A stretch of DNA of 8,775 bases from Elusimicrobiota bacterium (lineage in GTDB: Bacteria; Elusimicrobiota; Elusimicrobia; 2-01-FULL-59-12; JACPXA01), in assembly GCA_016196785.1 (NCBI GenBank), contig JACPXA010000174.1:1-8775 (forward strand), written 5' to 3'. The notes under the pieces were generated by a model that ran no database searches, was not told where the DNA came from, and saw nothing but the letters and a program-made list of their open reading frames with translations. This document shows, piece by piece, positions 1-6,667 of the stretch (position 1 is the stretch's first letter; every line of letters begins with the position of its first letter). The translations under genes were made by a program, and so were the position numbers.

Positions 1-435
1 GAGAGTTTGGCGGTCCCGCTTATTCAAGATGTTCCCGTGCTCGCCGTGGGGGACCGCCTCCTGGGGGATCCTGATGAGGTCAAGCAGTCCCCCTCGGCTG
101 AAGCGACCACCCTGTTCACTGAAGCGGAGCAATCCGTGTTGCTGACCGTTGCGGTAGAACCCACCGAGGTGGGGAAGCTCGTCCTGGCCAGGGAGAAAGG
201 CATTTTGAGCGTCGGGTTACGTCCCATTGGGGAAACCGCCATCCTTTCCCCGATGCCAGTTCAACTCTCATCCCTGTTCCTCTTGCCCTCCACCCTCCCG
301 CCATTGCACGAGACGACACATCCCCGGAAGGGGCGTTCCTCCCTGAGCCGAAGTCAGTCCGGACCCTCCCCCCTGCCCGGAGCCGTACGCTCCCTTGAAC
401 GGCAACTCGAACAGGTGCTGCGGCAGCTCCCGTGA
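1..435 (+). CDS. cpaB: Flp pilus assembly protein CpaB/RcpC, 3' part only
   Basis: The reading frame is open from the first base, so the N-terminus lies outside the window; a TTG at position 7 is internal and not a real start. The 144 visible residues begin with a run typical of the CpaB C-terminal half (LIQDVPVLAVGDRLLG), followed by a stretch like the family's TVAVEPTEVGKLVLA and GILSVGLRP. CpaB/RcpC proteins carry an N-terminal membrane anchor and SAF domain and are periplasmic partners of the Tad secretin. After about residue 85 the sequence is a Pro/Ser-rich linker ending in a short amphipathic helix (SLERQLEQVLRQLP), which I cannot assign to a domain. The stop overlaps the start of cpaF in a GTGA, which supports a shared operon. 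Family assignment rests on the motif run and on the neighbours. Confidence 0.8.
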   Translation, partial: ESLAVPLIQDVPVLAVGDRLLGDPDEVKQSPSAEATTLFTEAEQSVLLTVAVEPTEVGKLVLAREKGILSVGLRPIGETAILSPMPVQLSSLFLLPSTLPPLHETTHPRKGRSSLSRSQSGPSPLPGAVRSLERQLEQVLRQLP

Positions 436-1712
436 GTCAATGGACCGCGCTCACGTCCCAATTGCGGGACCGACTGCAAGCTGCGCTGACAGCCTGGCCA
501 GCAGGGTCTCACCCTGGGTCTCCCCCACTCACCGGCCAACCGGACCGGCCGTATGCCACGCGACTCTTGGAGGAATGGCTCGCACATGATCCTGCGGCCC
601 CGTCTCATCCCACGGATCGCCGATTCATTATCCAAGAGATCCTCGATGACGTCTTTGGACTCGGACCGCTGGAGCCCTGGCTCCGCGATCCCACGATTTC
701 AGAGATCATGGTGAATGGAACCCAGGCGGTGTATCTTGAACGGGCCGGCAAGCTCTTCCGTGCCGATAGCTCCTTTGAGGACGAGCGTCAACTGCGACGG
801 GTGATTGAGCGAATCGTCACCCCCGTCGGGCGGCGGGTGGATGAAGCGCACCCGCTGTGCGACGCCCGCCTTTCCTCCGGGGCGCGGGTGAACGTGGTGT
901 TGCCTCCGTTGGCGATTGACGGACCTGCGGTGACCATCCGGAAATTCACAGAGCAGCGGCTGTCACTGGAGATGCTCATTCAACGGCAGACGCTCAGTGA
1001 GGCCATGGCCGCATTTCTGCGCGGGTGTCTCTTGCTCAGAAAAAACCTCGTGGTTTCCGGAGGTACGGGCAGCGGGAAAACCACGTTCCTGAACGTCCTT
1101 TCCGGACAGATCCCCAACGACGAACGCATCATCACCATCGAGGACGCTGCGGAGTTAAAATTACAGCAGCCGCATGTGGTCCGACTGGAAAGCCGGTCTC
1201 CCAACGCCGAGGGCCAGGGCACCATCACGCTGAGACAGCTGGTGATCAATGCGCTTCGCATGCGGCCTGATCGGATCATCGTGGGAGAATGTCGAGGGGC
1301 GGAAGCGCTGGACATGCTCCAGGCCATGAACACCGGCCACGATGGATCACTCACGACCGTGCACGCCAACGCCCCCAGGGAAGCGCTCGCCCGGATTGAA
1401 ACGATGGCGCTCATGGCCGGATTGGACCTTCCCCTGCGGGCTCTCCGGGAGCAAGTCAGAGGCGCCATTCACCTCATCGCGCATCTCGCTCGGTTTGCCG
1501 ATGGCACACGGAGAGTTGTCAGCGTCACCCAGGTCACTGGAATGGAAGGGGAGATCCTCACGACCCAGGAACTCTTTCGGTACCGACAGACCGGCGTAGA
1601 CTCCCAAGGTCAGGTGCTTGGTCAGTTTGAAGCCACGGGGGTCATCCCCACCTTCTTGGAGGAATTCCGCACACGGGGAATTCCCCTTAACCTTCCATGG
1701 TTCCACCGGTAG
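432..1712 (+). CDS. cpaF: Tad pilus assembly ATPase CpaF/TadA
   Basis: This 426-residue cytoplasmic secretion ATPase would power Flp pilus assembly by ATP hydrolysis at the inner-membrane TadB/TadC platform. The N-terminal domain (about 60-175) has the family's FGLGPLEPWLRDPTISEIMVNG run and a GARVNVVLPP segment. The RecA-like domain has Walker A GGTGSGKTT (210-218), an Asp-box IIIEDAAEL-like segment with E237 and D238, Walker B RIIVGECRG (281-289) and a His box HDGSLTTVHAN (303-313), so all catalytic elements look intact. The GTG start is chosen because it overlaps the cpaB stop as GTGA; its first 50 residues are poorly conserved in character. The C-terminal tail extends beyond the conserved core and its last codons overlap tadB by 16 bases. 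Homology to the CpaF family is very clear; type II (GspE) and PilB ATPases are less likely given the flanking tad genes. Confidence 0.95.
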   Translation: MSQWTALTSQLRDRLQAALTAWPAGSHPGSPPLTGQPDRPYATRLLEEWLAHDPAAPSHPTDRRFIIQEILDDVFGLGPLEPWLRDPTISEIMVNGTQAVYLERAGKLFRADSSFEDERQLRRVIERIVTPVGRRVDEAHPLCDARLSSGARVNVVLPPLAIDGPAVTIRKFTEQRLSLEMLIQRQTLSEAMAAFLRGCLLLRKNLVVSGGTGSGKTTFLNVLSGQIPNDERIITIEDAAELKLQQPHVVRLESRSPNAEGQGTITLRQLVINALRMRPDRIIVGECRGAEALDMLQAMNTGHDGSLTTVHANAPREALARIETMALMAGLDLPLRALREQVRGAIHLIAHLARFADGTRRVVSVTQVTGMEGEILTTQELFRYRQTGVDSQGQVLGQFEATGVIPTFLEEFRTRGIPLNLPWFHR

Positions 1713-2380
1713 GGCTATGGCTCACTCTCGGTGCGGGTCTCCTGGGGAGCTTCCTCACCGGTCGGTGGCTTCTCGGGATTCCCTGTCTCCTGGTGGTTGC
1801 CTGGGTCCATTGGGCGTTCCGACAGTGGGCTGTCCACCAACGGTGGGAACGGTTTCATCGCCAGCTCGCCGAAGGGCTCACGTTGTTAGCCCAACTCCTA
1901 CGGGCTGGCTCGAGTCTCCCGCAGGCGGTGGAGCACTGGGCTCAGGAAGCGCAGCTTCCCTTGCAGCGAGAGCTCCACCAGGTGATTCACGAGATCCATC
2001 TTGGGGTGCCCCTGCCGGAAGCCGTTGACCGGTGGGCCAGCCGGGCGCAGAGCCCGACTGTGGAGTTTTTTGCCATGGCAGTGGCCATGGCCTGGGAGGG
2101 CGGCGGTTCAACCGCAGGAGTTTTTTCGGGGATCGCTGAGGTGATTCGGGAACGGCAGCGGGTTGCCGGACGCCTCGCAGCGCTGACCGCGCAAGGGCGA
2201 CTCTCTGGATATATCATGGCAGCCCTCCCGATCTTCTTGCTTGGCATGTTAGAGCTCTTAGCGCCGGAGCTCACGCGTTCCCTCTGGCAGACGACGCTGG
2301 GCAACCTGTTCATCATTGGCGTCACAGTTCTGGTTGTTGCTGGTCTTTTCTTGATAGAGCGACTGGTGAACAACGGCTGA
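1697..2380 (+). CDS. tadB: Tad inner-membrane platform protein TadB
   Basis: A 227-residue inner-membrane protein with a type II secretion system F (T2SSF) domain at about 55-182. Helical signatures include FHRQLAEGLTLLAQLLRAG, the repeated acidic/Gly pattern IHEIHLGVPLPEAVDRWASR, and MAWEGGGSTAGVFSGIAEVIRER. Hydrophobic segments lie at about 7-38, 170-187 and 203-222, so the domain sits in the cytoplasm between N-terminal and C-terminal membrane segments. TadB pairs with TadC to form the platform that the CpaF ATPase acts on. It is shorter than usual: TadB proteins are commonly around 300 residues, and the missing part is the N-terminal region. The ATG start lies inside the last codons of cpaF with no strong Shine-Dalgarno sequence, consistent with translational coupling. 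The tadB call rather than tadC comes from gene order and domain style. Confidence 0.88.
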   Translation: MVPPVGLWLTLGAGLLGSFLTGRWLLGIPCLLVVAWVHWAFRQWAVHQRWERFHRQLAEGLTLLAQLLRAGSSLPQAVEHWAQEAQLPLQRELHQVIHEIHLGVPLPEAVDRWASRAQSPTVEFFAMAVAMAWEGGGSTAGVFSGIAEVIRERQRVAGRLAALTAQGRLSGYIMAALPIFLLGMLELLAPELTRSLWQTTLGNLFIIGVTVLVVAGLFLIERLVNNG

Positions 2381-2394
2381 AATGGGGGGATGCC

Positions 2395-3246
2395 TTGAAA
2401 GTTTGGGTCAGCAGTTTCGTAGGGGGTGCCGTTGCCTGTGTCGTGGCTGCGCTGGGGTCAGGTACTTCCCCCCCAGCGTCACGGCTTCGCGCTTTCCTAC
2501 GCGCGGTTGAGTCGTGGACTGCCCCTTGGGAAAGTTGGTCCCACCCGTGGTGGCTTCGCTATAGTGGGTTCCTGGCTCGGCGCCTCTCGCAGATCCCTGC
2601 AACTCGCGGGGTATCCCCAGGCCAGTGGGTAGGGATGCAAGTGACCGGCATGGTCATCATGGGAATCGGGGGCGCGGTCCTGTGTGAAGGAGTTGGCGGA
2701 AACAGTGGGGGGCATCCGGTTTGGCTCCTCAGCATGACGGCAGCCGGAGGGGTCGTTCCGCTGTGGTGGCTCAGCCGTGCCGTCCGCCAGCGCCATGCTG
2801 CCGTGATCCGTGCCCTTCCGGAAACGCTGGATCTCCTGACCATGATGGTTGAGGCAGGGCGCGATGTCATGGCCGCGTTGGAACACGTGGGAAGCCAAGT
2901 ACGTGCTGGGCCGTGGCGCGACGAACTCACCGCGATAGTCCAAGAGCTCCATGTGGGGGTGAGTCGAGCCGAAGCCTTGCAACATTTGGCGGAACGGGTC
3001 CATCATCCCTGGGTGATTGGGCTGGCTACTCAACTGATCCAGGCCACACAGATGGGAGCGAGCGTGGGGCCGATGTTGCGGGTCCATGCCAAAGAACTCA
3101 GGGTCCAGTGGACTCAGTGGGCGGAGGAGCGTGCTGCCCAGGCACCCATTCGCTTGTTGGCGCCGTTAGCGCTGCTTTTTCTGCCGGCGATCCTCTTGGT
3201 ACTCATTGGTCCGGTGGTCCTTCTCATCATGACCGAGGGGTGGTGA
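2395..3246 (+). CDS. tadC: Tad inner-membrane platform protein TadC
   Basis: A 283-residue integral membrane protein with a T2SSF domain at about 135-260. The family run is easy to see: ALPETLDLLTMMVEAGRDV, then a P-W-RDEL...QELHVGVSRAEALQHLAERV segment, then QATQMGASVGPMLRVHAKELR, and the terminal APLALLFLPAILLVLIGP. Hydrophobic segments are at about 3-22 (N-terminal anchor), 78-98, 107-127 and 252-277. It would be the second platform subunit beside TadB. The TTG start is used because a purine-rich GGGGGGA (2384-2390) lies just upstream, although the spacing is short (4 bases); the nearby ATG at 2390 reads only two codons before a stop. The gap from the tadB stop is 14 bases. The stop codon touches the next start (TGAATG). 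Confidence 0.9.
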   Translation: MKVWVSSFVGGAVACVVAALGSGTSPPASRLRAFLRAVESWTAPWESWSHPWWLRYSGFLARRLSQIPATRGVSPGQWVGMQVTGMVIMGIGGAVLCEGVGGNSGGHPVWLLSMTAAGGVVPLWWLSRAVRQRHAAVIRALPETLDLLTMMVEAGRDVMAALEHVGSQVRAGPWRDELTAIVQELHVGVSRAEALQHLAERVHHPWVIGLATQLIQATQMGASVGPMLRVHAKELRVQWTQWAEERAAQAPIRLLAPLALLFLPAILLVLIGPVVLLIMTEGW

Positions 3247-4383
3247 ATGGAGCTCTTCACCAGGTTCCGGCAGCAGATTCAGGGACAGATGACAACGAGC
3301 CTCGCATGGCAGATGACGAGCGTCGGGGGAGTCAGCCTTGCCGTAGCGCTCGTTGGGCTTGGGACCGTGATGTACGGTGTCGTCGGCCATTTGCTGGAAC
3401 ATCGTTGGCGGTCTCAGGTGAGGCAACAACTTGCGCTGGCGGCGTCGCTCCTTGACCGTGGGCTGACCCTGGGCGACGATTTGCTCGTCGTGTCCGTGCT
3501 CGGCCGATTGGTCTCAACGCCGGATGTGGTGGACGCGATGGTGCTCGACCGCACGGGCCAGGTCCTTGCGCATCATCAACCTACGGAGCGGGGGAAACAC
3601 TTGGATGATGCGTTCAGCCAACAGTGTGCGCGTATAACTCAACTGACGTTCGTTGTCAGTACAGGGGGTGGAAAAGGAGGCCCCTACCGCGAAGTGGTGA
3701 CGCCGCTCTCAACCGAGAGATCCTCAACCGGTGTTTTGCGAGTGACCTATCGAGACCCTAACAAGAGTCTCTTTCAGCGAGGGATGTGGGCGTTCTGGTG
3801 GATGTTGAGTGGGGGGATCTGGCTGGTTGGCGCGTGGGGCTGTTATCGCCTCGGGGCGCTCATCGCATTACCACTCCGAGTGACCACTCAGATATTGCCG
3901 GCGCCTTTCGCGCTACCGGAAGTCGGTGTCCAGACTTCGTTCGGGCACTCCCCAATCATTGGCTGGTTCCACCAGAGGAACGAGGTGGGGGAGATCCTCC
4001 AACGAGTTGAACCGCTCCGGCAGCGCCTGGCCAGACAGCAAGCGGAAACCGAAGCCACCACCGCCCGTTGGGCCAGGCGGCTCACTGCGTTTCTGCAAAC
4101 GCTCGGCCGCCAGTGGCCTGGTGGGATCGTCCTCACTGACGGGCAGCATCAGGTGCTCTTCATCAATGACTTGGCGAAAGAACGACTGTGTGCTGGCGCT
4201 TTGGTGCAGGAGGGACAGAACCTCTTTGACGTGTTCAGCCACGGGGAGTGCCTCGACCTGTTCAAGCAATCGCTTCATGCCCCCAACCAGTGCGTCCAAG
4301 CGACGTTCCGAGATCTCCCTGGGCCGGTGACCGCTCTCCACCTGAGCGACGACCAGCTCTTTGGGGCCTTCCTCCTCATCTAA
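3247..4383 (+). CDS. Two-TM membrane sensor with PAS-like C-terminus, no kinase domain
   Basis: A 378-residue protein shaped like the input half of a sensor histidine kinase. TM1 is at about 26-50. An extracytoplasmic region of about 125 residues follows and includes VVDAMVLDRTGQVLAHH, a PDC/Cache-like sensor strand pattern. TM2 is at about 180-207, then a HAMP-like/coiled-coil linker (about 207-285, with NEVGEILQRVEPLRQRLARQQ), and then a PAS-like domain (about 291-378) beginning GGIVLTDGQHQVLFIND. The protein ends on the last predicted PAS strand, so no H-box, ATPase, GGDEF or other output domain is present. The ATG directly follows the tadC stop, indicating co-transcription and probable coupling, so a role in controlling or sensing for the pilus is a reasonable guess. 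Whether it is naturally output-less or a remnant of a longer kinase is not settled. No specific ligand or partner can be named. Confidence 0.75.
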   Translation: MELFTRFRQQIQGQMTTSLAWQMTSVGGVSLAVALVGLGTVMYGVVGHLLEHRWRSQVRQQLALAASLLDRGLTLGDDLLVVSVLGRLVSTPDVVDAMVLDRTGQVLAHHQPTERGKHLDDAFSQQCARITQLTFVVSTGGGKGGPYREVVTPLSTERSSTGVLRVTYRDPNKSLFQRGMWAFWWMLSGGIWLVGAWGCYRLGALIALPLRVTTQILPAPFALPEVGVQTSFGHSPIIGWFHQRNEVGEILQRVEPLRQRLARQQAETEATTARWARRLTAFLQTLGRQWPGGIVLTDGQHQVLFINDLAKERLCAGALVQEGQNLFDVFSHGECLDLFKQSLHAPNQCVQATFRDLPGPVTALHLSDDQLFGAFLLI

Positions 4384-4391
4384 ATAAGTGT

Positions 4392-5063
4392 ATGGCCAAT
4401 AATGTCTCCATCAGTAAGTGGCCGGAGCTCGAGCGCCCGCGGGAGAGGCTTTTGGCATTAGGCCAAGCTGCTGTTTCAGATGCAGGCCTGGTCGCTATCC
4501 TTTTGCGAACAGGCGTCAAAGGCCAGGACGCCGTGGCTTTCGCCAGAGACCTCCTCACGCGTTTCGGTGGCGTCCGCGGGTTGTTGCATGCCGGCAAAGA
4601 GGAACTTGGAAAAGTCAAAGGCATTGGACCTGCAAAGCGCGCCCAATTGCTTGCGGCGCTCGAGCTGATGCAACGGTGCCTCCGTGAGGAGATTATTCAG
4701 AAGCGGGTGATATCCAGCCCGGCGGATGTAACGGAGTATCTTTGCGCCACCATGGGCCATTTGAAAACAGAAGAATTCAGGGTCATTTTTCTGAACCGCA
4801 AAAACGAGATCCTCGCCTTGGAATCCATCGCCAAGGGCACGGTCGACCAAGCCGCCGTATACCCCCGCGAGGTCATCAAACGGGTTCTTGAATTGGGAGC
4901 CTCCGGCCTGATCTTCGTTCACAACCACCCCTCCGGCAACCTCGATCCAAGCCAAGATGACCTAAAAACCGTCCGAAGTCTCGACGCTGCCTGCTTGGCC
5001 GTCGGGATTTCCGTCCTAGATCACCTAGTTGTCTCAAATAAGTCATATAAGTCAATAAAATAA
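4392..5063 (+). CDS. radC: RadC-family JAB/MPN domain protein (UPF0758)
   Basis: A 223-residue protein of the RadC/UPF0758 family. The N-terminal half is the helix-hairpin-helix-like region, with ERPRERLLALGQAAVSDAGLVAILLRTG and KVKGIGPAKRAQLLAALEL (about 74-92). The C-terminal half is a JAB1/MPN domain with the metal-binding motif H177-x-H179 ... S187-x-x-D190 (HNHPSGNLDPSQDD) and an upstream Glu candidate at 144, so the metallo-hydrolase site looks intact. The biochemical function of the family is unsettled; the old DNA-repair assignment is not supported by later work, and copies are common in mobile and defence islands. The ATG at 4392 is preferred over an upstream in-frame start because it gives the usual family N-terminus. 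The ribosome binding site is weak. The tail stops at SNKSYKSIK; the common terminal extension (like SFRERGLL) is missing, and the last codons are a 9-bp tandem repeat. Confidence 0.88.
   Translation: MANNVSISKWPELERPRERLLALGQAAVSDAGLVAILLRTGVKGQDAVAFARDLLTRFGGVRGLLHAGKEELGKVKGIGPAKRAQLLAALELMQRCLREEIIQKRVISSPADVTEYLCATMGHLKTEEFRVIFLNRKNEILALESIAKGTVDQAAVYPREVIKRVLELGASGLIFVHNHPSGNLDPSQDDLKTVRSLDAACLAVGISVLDHLVVSNKSYKSIK
5038..5055 (+). repeat. 9-bp tandem duplication in the radC tail
   Basis: ATAAGTCAT (5038-5046) is followed directly by ATAAGTCAA (5047-5055), a near-perfect duplication that spans the final sense codons of radC and produces the repeated peptide KS-Y-KS. It sits exactly where base composition turns AT-rich. 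This could be chance, slippage in AT-rich DNA, or a footprint of an insertion or recombination event. Confidence 0.6.
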
Positions 5064-5116
5064 CGTTTAACTATCTAAATATATATAAGTAAACACAATT
5101 ATACTCATAATTAGAC
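5064..5116. other. AT-rich intergenic gap between radC and hsdM
   Basis: This stretch holds no gene and no clear rho-independent terminator. It is strikingly AT-rich: by hand count about 29% GC over 5064-5160, against clearly GC-rich genes on both sides. It contains a perfect 6-bp inverted repeat AATTAT-ACTC-ATAATT (5097-5112), which lies just upstream of the hsdM promoter -35 element. The hairpin is all A-T in its stem, so it would be weak as a terminator and is more plausibly a protein-binding site, if it means anything. Confidence 0.55.
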
Positions 5117-5145
5117 TTGTAATTTTTGCGTTCTTGGTGTATAAT
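5117..5145 (+). promoter_or_regulatory. Predicted sigma-70-type promoter for the R-M operon
   Basis: A -35-like TTGTAA (5117-5122; four of six matches to TTGACA) is separated by 17 bases from a consensus -10 TATAAT (5140-5145). Transcription would start near 5152, giving a leader of about 30 nt before hsdM. It is the only strong promoter-like pair noticed in the window and it lies in AT-rich DNA, which raises the chance of a fortuitous match, but its position and spacing are ideal. An 8-bp ATAATTAG occurs both at 5107-5114 and across the -10 element at 5141-5148. Confidence 0.65.
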
Positions 5146-5167
5146 TAGGGCGTCGGAGAAAGCGCCT

Positions 5168-5174
5168 GAGGAGG
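5168..5174 (+). promoter_or_regulatory. Ribosome binding site of hsdM
   Basis: GAGGAGG lies 8 bases upstream of the ATG at 5183. This strong Shine-Dalgarno sequence decides the hsdM start and rules out the in-frame TTG at 5126, which lies upstream of the -10 element. Confidence 0.8.
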
Positions 5175-5182
5175 CACAATCC

Positions 5183-6667
5183 ATGCAAAAACTGGGACTT
5201 GAGACATTAAAAAGCCACCTGTGGGAGTCGGCCAATATCCTGAGGGGCCACATTGACTCGTCAGATTATAAAAATTACATCTTCGGTTTGCTCTTCCTGA
5301 AGCGTCTTTCGGACGTCTTCAACGAAGAGGCCGAACGGCTCCTCAAAACGACGGACAATAAAAAGATCGCCTACGAAGACCCCGATGAACATGAGTTCTT
5401 CGTTCCGGCCAAGGCTCAGTGGAAGCATCTGACCAGCCTCACCCACAACCTGGGAGAGGCCATCAACAAGGCCAACGACACGCTGGAGGAGCATAACTCC
5501 GTTTTAGAGGGTGTCCTCTCCGCCATTGACTTCAACGACAAGACCCGCCTTCCGGATGAAACTCTGGCAAAGCTGATCATTCATTTCTCCAAAATCCGCC
5601 TGCGCAACGAGGACCTGGAAGAACCGGACATCCTGGGCCGGGCTTATGAGTACCTCATCGCGCAGTTCGCGGATGACGCCGGCAAAAAGGGCGGCGAGTT
5701 TTACACCCCCAAAGAGGTGGTCTCTCTGTTAGTTGAAATCCTCGACCCCCAGGAGAAGATGTACGTTTGCGACCCCACCTGCGGCTCGGGCGGCATGCTC
5801 ATCCAATGCGTCCACCACCTGAAATGCAGGGGCAGGAATTTCAAAGACATCGTCCTCCATGGGCAGGAGAAAAACATTGGCACATGGGCCATCTGCAAAA
5901 TGAACATACTCCTGCATGGCCTCTCCGGCGCGCGGATTGAAAAGGGCGATACGATCCGCGGACCCAAGCTGGTTCAGAAAGGGGAACTGATCCGGTACGA
6001 CATCGTGATCGCCAATCCCCCTTTTTCGCTCAAAAACTGGGGGGTTGAAACCGCCGAAACCGATCCTTATGGACGGTTCAAATTTGGAATCCCGCCAAAG
6101 AGCTACGGTGATTTCGCTTTTGTCCAACACATGATCGCGGTGCTAAAGCCGGGGGGGCGCGCCGGGGTGGTGCTGCCTCACGGCATCCTTTTCCGAGGGG
6201 GCTCGGAAGGCAAGATCCGGCAGGGGATTTTGGAGGAAGACCTTCTAGAGGCGGTGATCGGCCTACCGCCCAACCTGTTTTATGGGGCGAGCATCCCTGC
6301 GTGCCTCTTTATTTTGAACAAGAAAAAGGCCTCCGAACGCAAGGGGAAAGTGTTTTTCCTCTACGGCGCGCGCGATTTTCAGGAAGGCAAAAACCAGAAC
6401 AAGCTGAGACCTGAGGACATCCAGAAGATCGTGACCGCGTACAAAGGCTACACCACGGTTGAGAAATACTGCCGTCCTGTGGCTTTGGACGAGATCCGCC
6501 GGAACGACTACAACCTGAACATCCCGCGCTACATCGACATCACGGAAGAGGAACCGCCCATCGACGTCCAGAAGACCCTGGATGAGCTGGCCGAGCTCAA
6601 AGAAGTCCGGGCCGAGGCGGAAGAAAAGGTTGCGAACTTCATGAAGGAATTGGGTTACAAGGTCTAA
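5183..6667 (+). CDS. hsdM: Type I restriction-modification DNA methyltransferase subunit HsdM
   Basis: A 494-residue methyltransferase that transfers a methyl group from S-adenosylmethionine to adenine N6 within the site chosen by HsdS. The HsdM N-terminal helical domain occupies about 1-150 (with LWESANILRGHID and YIFGLLFLKRLSDVF). The N6-adenine methylase core follows: GGEFYTP (170-176), SAM motif I DPTCGSGG (197-204) and catalytic motif IV NPPF (278-281), all intact. The C-terminal end (about 465-490) is a charged helix suited to contacting HsdS. Length is normal for HsdM. The ATG at 5183 is fixed by the GAGGAGG ribosome binding site and the start of family homology. Its stop overlaps the next start (TAATG), so translation of the following gene is probably coupled. 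HsdM is needed for self-protection and for the full restriction complex. Confidence 0.95.
   Translation: MQKLGLETLKSHLWESANILRGHIDSSDYKNYIFGLLFLKRLSDVFNEEAERLLKTTDNKKIAYEDPDEHEFFVPAKAQWKHLTSLTHNLGEAINKANDTLEEHNSVLEGVLSAIDFNDKTRLPDETLAKLIIHFSKIRLRNEDLEEPDILGRAYEYLIAQFADDAGKKGGEFYTPKEVVSLLVEILDPQEKMYVCDPTCGSGGMLIQCVHHLKCRGRNFKDIVLHGQEKNIGTWAICKMNILLHGLSGARIEKGDTIRGPKLVQKGELIRYDIVIANPPFSLKNWGVETAETDPYGRFKFGIPPKSYGDFAFVQHMIAVLKPGGRAGVVLPHGILFRGGSEGKIRQGILEEDLLEAVIGLPPNLFYGASIPACLFILNKKKASERKGKVFFLYGARDFQEGKNQNKLRPEDIQKIVTAYKGYTTVEKYCRPVALDEIRRNDYNLNIPRYIDITEEEPPIDVQKTLDELAELKEVRAEAEEKVANFMKELGYKV

Noticed and set aside
7..435. A complete small gene starting at the TTG at position 7
   Set aside because: The frame is open to the window edge and the first residues are already inside a CpaB-type domain, so this is a truncated gene.
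980..1468. Long minus-strand reading frame inside cpaF
   Set aside because: It is antisense to the conserved ATPase core and arises from GC-rich codon usage.
1675..1686. 12-bp perfect palindrome GGGGAATTCCCC near the end of cpaF
   Set aside because: It is within coding sequence and too short for a terminator, with no T-run and translation continuing into tadB; likely chance.
4248..4391. Upstream start for radC overlapping the sensor gene
   Set aside because: The extra 48 residues are Pro/Arg-rich and look like an out-of-frame reading of the sensor gene; the family N-terminus begins at the ATG at 4392.
5064..5116. Rho-independent terminator after radC
   Set aside because: No GC-rich stem followed by a T-run is present; the only inverted repeat has an all A-T stem of 6 bp.
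5126..5182. Upstream TTG start for hsdM adding 19 residues
   Set aside because: It lies upstream of the -10 TATAAT, so it would not be in the transcript, and the strong GAGGAGG site and family homology point to the ATG at 5183.
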